Of a DNA stretch of 64,000 nucleotides, positions 21,601 through 31,730 are shown in pieces (within the stretch, counting starts at the first letter, position 1; each line of letters begins with the position of its first letter). The notes below the pieces were generated by a model. The model was given only the letters and a program-made list of their open reading frames with translations, did not search any database and was not told where the DNA came from. The stretch comes from Dryas octopetala (Eukaryota > Streptophyta > Magnoliopsida > Rosales > Rosaceae): NCBI GenBank assembly GCA_963921425.1, contig OY992836.1:14711614-14775613 (forward strand), in the 5' to 3' direction. Both the position numbers and the translations under genes were made by a program.

Positions 21601-24140
21601 GTTGCCAAACTTCCAGTGCCTAAATCAGGTTACATTGACAGTTCTAATGGTCACACTGATCATACTACTCTTGGTTCTGGTGGTTCTCATACTGGTACTG
21701 GTAATTCTGGGAATTCTACAGGGAATGGTTCTCATAGAGATGGTGGTTATGGCAGTCATTTGAGTAATGGGTATTCTGGAGGTTATAATAACAGTGGTGG
21801 AAGTTATAATACTGGTGGTGGAGGTTATATTAGTGGTGGCAAATTCAATTCTAATGGTGGTAGAGGTTGGAATTCTGGAGGAAATGGTGGTAGGCATATC
21901 AATTGGGGTAACACTAATGTCAATAATTGGAACAATGGGAGTAGACAGGTTCCTGAGTGTCAGATTTGTTCTAGGAGAGGACACACTGCTGTGAACTGCT
22001 TTGATAGGGATACGACATCTCAGAATACTGCTTCCTCTGTTGTGGAATGCCAAATTTGTGGCAAAAGAGGTCATGTGGCTTTAGATTGCTTTAATCGATA
22101 CAACTATGCATATCAAGGCTCAGCACCACCTCAAACTTTGAATGCTCTTACTGCTCGGGCCAATGTTGGTTTTGCAACTGAAGATGTTTGGATTGCACAT
22201 ACAGGAGCTACTCATCATATGACAGCTGATCTTACCAATCTCACAATGGCTGAACCTTTTGAACCTGGTGAGAAGATTACAATTGGAAATGGTGAAGGCT
22301 TGGGAGTCAAGCATATTGGATTCTGAGTTGTAGTTGATTGGGTTCTAAGTTGTAGTTGTAGTTGTAGTTGTCATGTGGTGGTTTCTTGAAGTTGTCTTGC
22401 AAAGGAGTTGTAAAAAAGTAAAAACAAAATAAAAAGTTGAAGTTGTCTTGCAAAGGAGTTGTAAAAAATAAAAACAAAAATAAAAAGTTGAAGTTGTGCA
22501 AAGGAGTTGTAAAAAATAAAAACAAAATAAAAAGTTGAAGTTGATTGAAGTTGCAAAGGAATTGTAGTTGTAGTGGATTGTGTGGTAGTGATTCTTGTAG
22601 TGTAAAAATTGTTGGTCAGGAGTGTAGTAATGTTGATTGAAAGCAAGGTTGAAGAAGTGGAGCACACAATTCTTGCTGGTAATCCTGTGTCATGGCAACC
22701 TCAGACTTGGTCCCCTTGCTGAGGTTGAGGGAGGATGTTAAGTATACAGTTGTCAGAATTCTAGTGACTCTATTTGTTAAATGGATTACTCAGTTAGAAA
22801 GGAATGAGTTAGTTGGAATTGTTGTTAGTCTTGTTAGTCTGTTTCGTTGGTTTTAGCTGGCTCTTGATATAAGCTTTGTGTATTTCTCATTCTCTGTAAC
22901 TTCATCTCATTAATCAATCTAAGAGCTTCATTTCTTTCTTCTTCATCATCCATTTTCCTTTGCTTCTTGAATATTCTTTTGCTTCTGTTCATCTCATGAT
23001 CAAAATAATGATTATATGATTGCTGTAAATTTTCAGCCTTGGAGGTTTTACTGCTTTGGTTGCAGCAGTTGGGTTGCCTGAGCAAGTAGTTGGAGTTGCA
23101 CTACTGAATTCTGCAGGACAGTTTGGAAATGCAAATAATGAAACCGAGAAGTCTGATGATGAGGAAACAGCCCTGCGGAAGTTTATCCTAAAGCCACTGA
23201 AGGAAATTTTTCAGCGGATAGTACTTGGTTTTTTGTTCTGGCAAGCAAAGCAACCAGCTCGAGTTGAATCCGTCTTAAAGAGTGTGAGTCACTTTCTAGG
23301 CTTCTTCTCCAAGTCTGATTATAAATGGGCAGGCTTTTCTACCATTCTTGAAATTTTTCTCTCAGAAAAGAGAGCAACTTCATCCCAATCCCCAATTCCC
23401 ATGATATTGCAAGTTGATGTTTAATAATGCTAAACTTCTTTAATCATTATACATTTGCCTACCCAAATTCATGATAAAATTTTATGACTGTATGTTTAAT
23501 GTTCTTATTTTTGCAACACAGGTGTACAAAAATACCTCCAATGTGGATGATTATCTGGTGGACTCCATAATAATGCCCGCAGCTGACCCCAACGCTGGAG
23601 AAGTCTACTACAGGTATATGAGATCTCTTCTCATATACCCTTCATGTATCAAACTTCTGTGTATGCTTCACAAGTGTGGATTTATATCATTTTTCTCTTT
23701 CACCATTAAAGTATCTAATACAGATGCACTGACTAAGAATGATGCAGATTAGGGAAATCTTGAAAATTTGGTGTCTGATCCTTTAGTATTGGTGGTTAAC
23801 ATTGTCTAGTAATCTTGGTGTCTGATTCCTTTCTATTTACCATGTTCCCTTATTTGTTTTGCGCAGATTGATGACCCGGTTCATGTCAAACCAGACCAAG
23901 TATACTCTAGACCGTATCTTAAGCAAGATGTCTTGCCCACTATTGTTGCTTTGGGGTGACTTGGACCCATGGGTAGGTCCTGCCAAGGCCAACAGAATCA
24001 AAGAGTTTTATCCAAATTCAACTTTGGTAAATTTACAGGCAGGGCACTGTCCACATGATGAGGTTCCAGAGCTTGTCAATACGGCTTTATTAGATTGGTT
24101 GTCAACTTGTACACCTGAAGCCTCTCTCCAAACAGTCTGA
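18649..24140 (+). CDS. plastid-type alpha/beta-hydrolase (epoxide hydrolase/pheophytinase-like), 7 exons, 374 aa
   Basis: Exons 18649-18748, 18851-18952, 19043-19181, 19560-19730, 23037-23283, 23522-23613 and 23867-24140 join in frame to a TGA. The core has the oxyanion motif IHGFGASAFHW, the nucleophile elbow GNSLGG with Ser171 split across the exon 4-5 junction, an acid in LLWGDLDPWV and a catalytic His in QAGHCPHDEVPE. The first ~60 residues suggest a chloroplast transit peptide. From memory it resembles At4g36530 and more distantly pheophytinase; the substrate is unknown. The acceptor of exon 2 is TTGGAAG/CA, chosen because the alternative AG 4 bases on breaks the frame. Intron 4 is 3.3 kb because a copia element is inserted in sense orientation; all coding exons are intact. 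Confidence 0.9.
20034..20300 (+). repeat. 5' LTR of the copia element
   Basis: 267 bp, TG...CA ends, matched over its full length by 22736-23002. It contains a likely TATA sequence (cttgatataagc near 20160-20171). Confidence 0.93.
20301..20314 (+). promoter_or_regulatory. primer-binding site of the copia element
   Basis: TGGTATCAGAGCCC starts at the first base after the 5' LTR. TGGTATCAGAGC is the standard plant copia site complementary to the 3' end of initiator methionine tRNA. Confidence 0.93.
20935..22326 (+). pseudogene. copia gag with protease start, two in-frame stops
   Basis: The frame opens with ATG at 20935 (MAISSRVHGLFPF, then LNDSNYLKWSF, the UBN2-type gag start). In-frame stops are TGA at 21037 and TAG at 21325; the longest open part runs 21394-22326. 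It has a Gly/Asn/Ser-rich linker (about 21640-21940) and two CCHC zinc knuckles, CQICSRRGHTAVNC and CQICGKRGHVALDC. It then reads DVWIAHTGATHHMT, where the protease normally has Asp-Ser-Gly-Ala: the catalytic Asp is replaced by His. The frame stops soon after. Gag could at best be made in trans. Confidence 0.9.
22386..22560 (+). repeat. tandem repeat (51/51/47-bp units) in the copia 3' region
   Basis: Units starting ttgaagttg at 22386, 22437, 22488 and 22535 each carry caaaggagttgtaaaaaa and aaaacaaaataaaaag. Three full copies and a partial one lie between the gag frame and the purine tract. No coding role is seen. Confidence 0.85.
22736..23002 (+). repeat. 3' LTR of the copia element
   Basis: 267 bp, same ends as the 5' LTR. 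It is followed directly by the AAATA target duplication, and exon 5 of the host gene starts 35 bp further on, so the insertion sits very close to the acceptor. Confidence 0.93.
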
Positions 24141-25359
24141 ACACGTACAAATTTCGTATAGCACTACTCCTTATACTCAGCTTTGAGGTTATACTTGTAA
24201 TAGGATCGTAAATTCATTTATCAAATAACTACTTAAGGTGGTCTTACCTACCTTCATCTATATGATACAGTTTCTGAACTTGTAAGTTCAGATAAGAGCT
24301 TCCTTCCTTGCTGTTTAGAGCATTGCACAAAGTGTTTTAAAGCTCGTTTCATGGAAGAGGAAAATGTGAGAGGGTGAGGTTAGAGAGATCCGTGAGTTTA
24401 AACCCAGAGTACTGTGCATTTCTTGAGCCTATAAGTAGGAAGGCATTTTCTCTGTGAAAAGAGGCAGTTCATCAGCCAGAAAGACAACATGGGAGGAAAC
24501 ATACAAAGAAAAACCTTCAAAAGTCTCCAAAACTACCATGAGTTTTCCAACGACTTCCATTTATGCTGACCAGAGCTACCCCATCAACACCCCTTAAGAT
24601 TTTAGTCACCGAACACCCTACATTTATTGTCTATATTTCTCAAAGGAAAGGCCCACTTATATAGACATGTCTAGCCTTTATAAAGATTTGGTCGATAAAT
24701 TTGATAAAGATAGTTTTATCATAAACAGTAGAATTCTTCGTAAAGAAATAAAACTATTTGGATCAACTTTCCCGATCACTTCTCTAATAAAGATGGAGTC
24801 CGCCTATGTTTGGTCCACTCATATGTGTCTCACCTCTAATTAAAAAGATTATTAACAAAGTGGGTAAATGCAATCCAAATAGCAACGCTCTTCTTATTAA
24901 TATTGGGAAATAAACGACTTATGGTCTAACCTGCAGAGGCCATTCCGAAAGGACGATTTCTTGTCCAAACGACAAGTCGTGTATGAAGGAAAAAAAATAC
25001 TTAAACAAAACGTTACATGCCGTTGTAGCCGCCATGCCGCGCAATTAATCCATTCAAAGTTCCACCGGTAGACAGGAAGAGAGAGGAGACACGACAAAGA
25101 CAAACAAACCCTCGACAGCCCAGCTTAGAAATTGCAGGAAAAACAAAGACCTCTCCTTTTCTTTTCTTTTTCATAGCTGTAGACTTAACAATCCCACCAT
25201 ATTCATCGACCTCGTTACCATCACCAATTATTCTTCTTTGTAACCATCGCATATTCTTACGTTTTAAGCCTCTCCCTCTTCATCAACACCTCGAATGCCA
25301 CTTTCTTCAGATTCCCATTTCTTTCATCTTCTTGTTGTCTCCCATCATTATAATAATAC
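24141..25359. other. intergenic, promoter side of the RFC3-like gene
   Basis: No gene recognised. The 3' UTR of the hydrolase lies at the left. The right part (about 25260-25359) is pyrimidine-rich and probably belongs to the next gene's leader. ORFs at 24897-25252 on the minus strand have no recognisable product. Confidence 0.45.
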
Positions 25360-25452
25360 ATGTCAACTCCTACAAACTCCAGAAATTCAGCTTCAATCAG
25401 ATTCTGGACCTATTATGTGTTCAAATCAACCTTGAAATCAGCAGAATACTGA
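25360..25452 (+). CDS. upstream ORF (30 codons) in the leader of the RFC3-like gene
   Basis: ATG at 25360 opens 30 codons (starting MSTPTNSRNSASIRF) and ends with TGA at 25450-25452, ten bases before the main ATG at 25463. A second, shorter uORF starts at about 25414 in another frame. If the leader is unspliced, these should lower initiation at the main start. The product resembles nothing I know; it may simply be a regulatory uORF. Confidence 0.4.
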   Translation: MSTPTNSRNSASIRFWTYYVFKSTLKSAEY

Positions 25453-25462
25453 TAGTGTTCAA

Positions 25463-28400
25463 ATGGAGAGTAATTTGTCACGGCATAGTAGAAATTATCA
25501 GAGCTCAGTGAAGCAGAGGAGGAGTGGTTATGAACCGTCTGATGCTGAGACTGAGTTCCCAGGAAGTCCTTGGCATGGCGGCAACATAAAGATTGCAGAA
25601 TCGGATTTAGCAAGAAACATAAGCCCTTTGAAGCAGAGCCGGAGGCACTCTTCAAGATTTGAATATGATGGCCCTTCTCCTATAAACAACTCTGCAACAA
25701 GCCCCCTGGTTCGAAGGCGAACCAGCAGTAAGTCACCCTACAAACCAAGGAGAGATGATGGTAATGTTCAAACTTCGCCGCTAGCAGGTTCTGATTTTCA
25801 GAGAAATATCAGTCCCTTGTCAAAGTCTGAGCGCAGGAGACATGTTTCTTCTTACAAGGCTGAGAAAGAAGAGCATGATCTGAATGATGTCGATGGGGTT
25901 GAAAGCTCAAACAGAAACCAACATCACAGAAGGCTTAGCAGAGACGAGAAGAAACAACCAAGTCACAGCAGGAGATCAACAACTGCCCCAAGAGTTAGAG
26001 CAAGATTAGAAATGGATCAACTAAGCAATTATGATCGGACACCAACTAAAGGGGAGAGAACCCCATCACCATTGTCAAAGGGTATGGTTCAGAAACAAAG
26101 ACACATGAAGTCACCCTCAGTTGGTGAAATCAATGAAATGATTGCCAGTGCAAAGATCGCGAAATCTCCTCCAACGTCTAAAGCTCCAATGTTTGGAAGT
26201 TCAGACTCTATTGCCCCAGGTGATATCTTCTTTTCTCGAGAGTGCACAGTCATGGCACTGCCTAAAAAATTAGAACCAAAGAATGGTGGTTTTGAGAACC
26301 ACCCTTTTATTCCCAAGCCCAAATTGGTTTCCCTAAGAGACCAATTTGGGAAACCAATTGCCTCTCAGCAGAGAAGTAGAGCAAATGGTAATTTTGATCA
26401 TAATGTTAATGCCCGCGGAGGAGGGACCACTCCATCCAGCTATGGTTTGTCACAGACAACCACCACCTCCAGCTCTGCTGTGAGCAGGCAGAGCAGTGGT
26501 AAGCTCAGCACTGGAAGCAGCAAAACGAGTGATGCAAGTGGGAGGACAAGCACGAGTTCGAAGAAGTTCACAGTCAACTTAATGAAGAGTGAAACTCAGG
26601 CATGGTTTGCTTGTATGAGAAAGGGATCTGGCAGGAAAACAAAATCACCTGAGCGTCCTCCTACATTTAATGAAACTGCATACATTGAGAAGGCATTTGT
26701 GGTTGAAAATGTCAGACAGTTTTGGGCTGATAAGCATCGGCCGGGTTCTTTGAATGGATTCACTTGCCACAAACAAGAAGCTCAACTTCTCAAGAAACTT
26801 GTGAGTCATTTTGGGATGCAATTTTCTAAAATTCTATTTTCTTATATATTAGCTGATTTCCCTTATTAATGCATGCATTGTGGTTCATTTGCTTTGTGTA
26901 TTCTGCATGCAGGCCTTGTTCATATAAGTTTTCCTTCATAATTTATATCTCATACTTTGTTGAATTTGTAGGTAATTGATAATACCTGTCCCCATATTTT
27001 GTTTACTGGACCATCTGGTTCTGGGAAAAAAGCTCTAGCAATGGCTTTTCTAAGAGAAACATATGGTGATGCATGCTGGGAAGTAAGTTTCTTTCTGTAA
27101 CATGCAATAAATTTGAAATTTTTTCCTTGGTCATTGGCTGAATTGATCTTTTTGTTTCTTCTTTTTCTGCAGATATCTCATGATTTAAGACATTTCCAGA
27201 TTCAGGTACTCTGTACTCAAATAGATATTGAGCTCATGAACAAATTATCAACCCCACAATTTAACATATAAATAAAGCTTAGAACTTGTGAATGCTCATA
27301 ATTATTCTACATCAATCTTATTTTGGGGCAATTACTATCAAAACCCACGTATGTTTATGAAGAGAAGGTGATATCAAGTGGCATCTAAAGTTAGAGAAGT
27401 ACATTAATCATGCTTGAAAATGGAGGTTGTTCCCAAATTACTTATACAGTATTTTGAGATTTACTAATGAATGAGCATTTTCAGATGTCAATTACATAAA
27501 CCTAATATGGGGATAAGCTCACATTGTCATATACTGATAGGAACAAAGGCCAAAACAAGTAGTGGTTCCATTAACATCCAGTGGTCACCATGTAGAGCTA
27601 AATGTACACTTGGAAGCAAATGCTAGATATGCAATAATGGGTTTAGTCAGGGAAATAAACAATGAGAATGCAGTTGCTCCTGAAGTCAGCACTCTGAATT
27701 TCAAGGCAAATCATAAAGGTCCAGTTCTCTGAACACATGCATAATCCTCCTTAAGCAAGTTTGACCCAATTCACTCAAAGCTAATATGGTTCCATCTTTT
27801 TTTATTCCAGTGATGATTCTTTATGACATTGACAAAGCAGGAGAGCACATTCAGCATTTGATCAAATGGATAATGGACTGTTACTCTGAAGCTTGTAAAC
27901 TCATACTCTGCTGTGAAAATGATGCAGACATCATTGAATCAGTGAGAAATCGGTGCAAAGTAATTAAGGTTGATGCTCCTGTAACTCATGAAGTAAGTAT
28001 TACATTGATTTTAGAGTCTCATAGTTGAGAAAGATACTGTTTTAATTAGGATAATCTTAAAGGAACCACGTTTTTTTACTACAATATTAGCTGATCGATC
28101 ATATGATGTATTCGGTTGATGTGTACTTATTACACTAACATTATATATGACTGATTTTTAATTAATGGATCAACTGACACATTATGTGGTCAACTAATGT
28201 GATATTGTGTCTCTAGCATTACTCTTAATTTTAATTATGTTTTAAGTTCTGACTTTTTTCTTTACCTTTACCCCCACGTTAATTTCCAGATTATGGAAGT
28301 TCTTATTCAGATAGCAAAAAAGGAAGGCTTTGACCTATCTATGAGCTTTGCTAATAAGATTGCTATTAAATCAAAGCAGAACCTGAGAAAAGCAATCATG

Positions 28401-29488
28401 GGTCTTGAAGCATGCAAAGCACACAAGTGAGAACTTATTAAAATTTCAGTGTCCGAAATTTGATTTTATTGTATGTTCAACTTACGTGGAGCTATACCCA
28501 TGCATGCAGCTATCCTTTTGAAGATGACCAACCAATTCCACTTGGATGGGAAGAGGTACTGCTTGAACTTGCAGCAGAAATCCTGGCCGATCCATCACCT
28601 AAGAGGTAATTATAATTTTATTTTATTTATAATTAATTGCTCATGCATCTTAAAATAAGGTGAAATTGACGTCAAAAATGCTAGTGTCAACCAACCACAT
28701 GAATAGATGATTGAAAATCGTTGATTGGTGTAAATTCACACGATCGTTGATTAAGATAAACTTCATAATGAAGTTCACACCAATCAACAAATCATAATCG
28801 CCCACACGCACACATATGGATGTGGACGATCAAGACTAGTAAAGCTTTTAACACTGATCACCCATGGAGTCCCTTGAGTGAGAAGATTTTCTAATTGACC
28901 GTGGTAGAATTGATTAACATGCAATTAGCTTTCTTGAACTGCTAGTAATTAAAAGAAAACTGATGCTCCAATCAATGGTTTCTCAGATTATTTTTCCTCC
29001 GCGGAAAGTTTCAAAAGCTTCTTGTGGATTTTGTGCATCCGAAATTGATTCTACTGGTAATGCATCCATACCTCAGAATTGTTCATCTACTTATTCACCA
29101 AAGAGTACAATTTTTTGATAGAGTAGCATTTTCCAACATGCAGAAACTGGTGGAACAGTTCCTCAAGGGAATAGATGCTAGTTCTAAAAGGGAAGTTTAT
29201 TATTGGCATGCTTATTATGTAAGCTAGCTTTCTCCCTCAATCCTTATTTTGGCTTGTTGGGAAGGTGAAACTAACTTAAGGCTGTGTTTACAGGATAAAA
29301 GACTCCCAGCAGGAGCGAGCGCTTTGCTAAAAGTCGAAGGTAACACATACAACCCACCAAAAACCCCTATTTAAGCACATCCATGTTGTAGTTTACTGCT
29401 TAATCAATAATCATGCACTTCTTTTGCAGAATTTGTAGCCAAGTTCATGAGCATATACAGGAAGAGTTCTAATCGTCAATATGTGTAG
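25463..29488 (+). CDS. replication factor C subunit 3-like AAA+ protein with long disordered N-terminus, 11 exons, 774 aa
   Basis: Exons 25463-26800, 26972-27082, 27173-27205, 27541-27718, 27811-27992, 28290-28426, 28510-28605, 28987-29056, 29144-29218, 29294-29339 and 29430-29488 join in frame to a TAG. Residues 1-~400 are rich in Ser, Arg, Lys and Pro with no fold visible. From about 420 the protein follows RFC3: [30 protein letters not shown] (P-loop at ~459-466), [40 protein letters not shown]. The P-loop has Lys where Ser/Thr normally follows GK, and the Walker B region lacks the DExx form, so ATP hydrolysis is doubtful. RFC3 loads the PCNA clamp; this longer plant-specific relative may have another role. 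DNA-metabolism function is inferred from the fold only. Confidence 0.88.
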
Positions 29489-30577
29489 TTTACATGGCCT
29501 CGTTGAGAGTTGATCGTTTCTTGCAGCTCTTTGTCAAGACTGTCTTGCTGCAGAACTGGGAAGATTAGAATGGGACAAAGACATATGCCCTATGTTTTTG
29601 CCTAGGGTCACAATCAGCGACGGAGATAGGATTCTACGTTAAGGGGAGGCTGAAACATAACTATTGAGTGTTCACCAATTAATATCTCAAAATACTTTAC
29701 AAATAAGTCTCAACAGTATTTAAAAGTTAAATTTTATTCTCATTATTAAAAAAAAGTTGTGTACATTATATTTATATTAAACCTTCGTATAATGAGTATA
29801 AATAGTATGACACACTTTTTTTAGAAGAAAAAACTAAAGCTTTTTAAAAATTAAGATTAGTTACAGGATTTACAGATTGAATACAATTTGTAAGGCATAC
29901 AGGGTCATCCTCTAACCAAAAGAGCTAATATTCTCACCTCTTCCGTTGGACTACTAACCATTAAACACGCTTGAAGACAACAAAAAAAAAAAAAAAGAGC
30001 ATTCCACAATAAAAGACAAATAATTTGAATATACAGCAAATTGCACATCATTTTTACTGCTAAGCAATCCAAAACAAAAAACCCTTGAATCTTCAATCGA
30101 TCACGTAGTTTCCCCAATTGAATTGCATTCATTCTTGATTCAATAGGAAAAACTACAACAAGCTTCTTGTCAATATGCTCCATACTCAATACATTTCTTC
30201 GTTCTCACTTCAAGGCTACAGAATACGACGTAGGCTTAGGAAAAGGCATAACCACACAACACTCAAACAAAACAAAACTAGAGTTTATGATAAAACTCTA
30301 GACAACACTTTCTAAGATCAAGGAAGGACAACACTTTCTCTCTCATTATGGCACATTTTGTGTATTCATCTAAATATCTAAAATTAGAGTTTATTCATTA
30401 TAAGCATGTTAAAAAAAATTATTGTTGATATTAGATTTCACACATTTGGTGCACAAATCATCATCACAAATTGTCAGTTGATGTTTAATTGTATAACATG
30501 CATTAATATTTAGGTCAAGAGAGTTTTAAACTAAGAAATTGGGCTTTACAGAGGTCTGGGTCAAGAATAAGATATAA
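29489..30577. other. intergenic
   Basis: 3' UTR of the RFC3-like gene, then AT-rich DNA. The phrase near 29618-29650 (gcgacggagataggattcta) looks like a remnant of a repeated element but has no visible ends. No gene was seen. Confidence 0.4.
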
Positions 30578-30586
30578 AAAATTATA

Positions 30587-31034
30587 GGGTTTATTTCATA
30601 TTTAGTACCTAAACTTTGACCATTGTTTTAATGTGGTACATAAACTTTTATTTGTCTCAATTGAATACCTAAACTTTTATTTTGTGTCTAATAGGTACCA
30701 AAATGAATTTCTGTTAAAATTGTCAATAAAAGTTAGGGGCAATATAGTCAAAGTATATTTTAATTATTTTCTTTATATGTTTAAAATTATTTTAAAAAAA
30801 AACACAACAAACAAAAAAAATAAAAAATTATAATTAAAATATAAATATAAATTTTTTGAAGTGACTATATTACCCCTAGCTTTTGTTGACAATTCTAACA
30901 AAAATTCATTTTGGTACTTATTAGACACAAAATAAAAGTTTAGGTACTCAATTAGAACAAAGAAAAATTTAGGTATCACATTAAGACAATGGTCTAAGTT
31001 TAGATATTAAATATGAAAAAAAAAAAATAAACTC
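30587..31034. mobile_element. Mutator-like TIR element (MULE-MITE) with 9-bp target duplication
   Basis: 448 bp made almost wholly of two ~200-bp inverted arms (start GGGTTTATTT, end AATAAACTC). The 9-bp direct repeat AAAATTATA lies at 30578-30586 and 31035-31043. Nine-bp duplications and long TIRs are the mark of Mutator-like elements. The arms share the phrases ttttattttgtgtctaata and aatttctgttaaaattgt with the element at 40.7 kb, so the two are one family. It encodes no transposase. Confidence 0.92.
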
Positions 31035-31043
31035 AAAATTATA

Positions 31044-31730
31044 TAAATAAACCAATTCTTAACCAAAAAAAAAATGCAATATTAATCACTTAAATATAAA
31101 AGAAAAATAAAATCGTATACTCTTAATAATAAAGATCAAGTATCTAAACAATGTCCTAAGGTTTGAGTTAAATGGTATTTGATTTAAGGAAATGCAAACT
31201 ACTTTTCCCTCTAACTTTCTTTCTTATTATTCTCATTATACGATATAATCTAATAATCTAAACCATTCATTTTTTTCTATCACCTTTTAAAAATTATCTC
31301 TACAAAAACTGAACGGTAGTATTTAAAGGGTGATCTAAAAAATTAATGATTTCAATCATAATATTACACTGCAAAATGATTAAGATAAGAAGAGAAAAGG
31401 TTGGAGGGGAAAATATATTGGGAACTATAACTAGCATTCCTCTGTGCATTTTAAATGACACATATGCTAGAAGAATTGAATGGTATTCTTTTATCAAAAA
31501 CTTTGCCCTTAAATGTTCCGCCCCTGCATCAGAGCATCCGGCATCCCAATAAGTCCTGTCATCCACTTCTTCTAAACGAGAAAATCTAACCCATGTTACA
31601 AATACACCATTACGTTCAAAAGCATTAAGAGCCCTAACTTTTAACATTTTCTTTGGCACAAGGTCTACAAATCAGCAGCATCTTTCTTGGTTTTGTTAAT
31701 AGATTTGTAGAGAAACCGCTCCCCTTCTGA
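31044..31730. other. intergenic, 3' side of RER1
   Basis: AT-rich DNA between the TIR element and the RER1 stop codon on the minus strand. It should hold the RER1 3' UTR at its right end. No gene recognised. Confidence 0.45.

Larger units (their letters stand above)
20034..23002 (+). mobile_element. non-autonomous copia-type LTR retrotransposon inside an intron
   Basis: The 2969-bp element begins TGTTAAG and ends TGATCA. It has two 267-bp LTRs, a primer-binding site TGGTATCAGAGCCC directly after the left LTR (initiator-Met tRNA type), a purine tract (ttgagggagga) directly before the right LTR, and the 5-bp target duplication AAATA at 20029-20033 and 23003-23007. It keeps only a damaged gag with the beginning of protease; integrase, reverse transcriptase and RNase H are absent. 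It lies in the same orientation as the host gene. The LTRs differ at about eleven positions by eye, so the insertion is not very recent. Confidence 0.95.

Noticed and set aside
21625-22074. 149-codon minus-strand ORF rich in Ser, Thr and Ile
   Set aside because: Shadow of the Gly/Ser/Asn-rich linker in the copia gag on the plus strand.
22307-22667. Three minus-strand ORFs rich in Phe and Tyr
   Set aside because: Produced by the 51-bp tandem array of the copia element.
28680-28830. Inverted phrases ttgattggtgtaaa / ttcacaccaatcaa in an intron of the RFC3-like gene
   Set aside because: Only about 15 bp pair and no outer ends or target duplication were found, so I did not call a transposon. 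A similar phrase occurs near 49040.
29905-30189. 94-codon minus-strand ORF starting MSMEHIDKKLVVVFPIESRM
   Set aside because: No family resemblance that I can support and no exon context; includes a poly-Phe run from an A tract.
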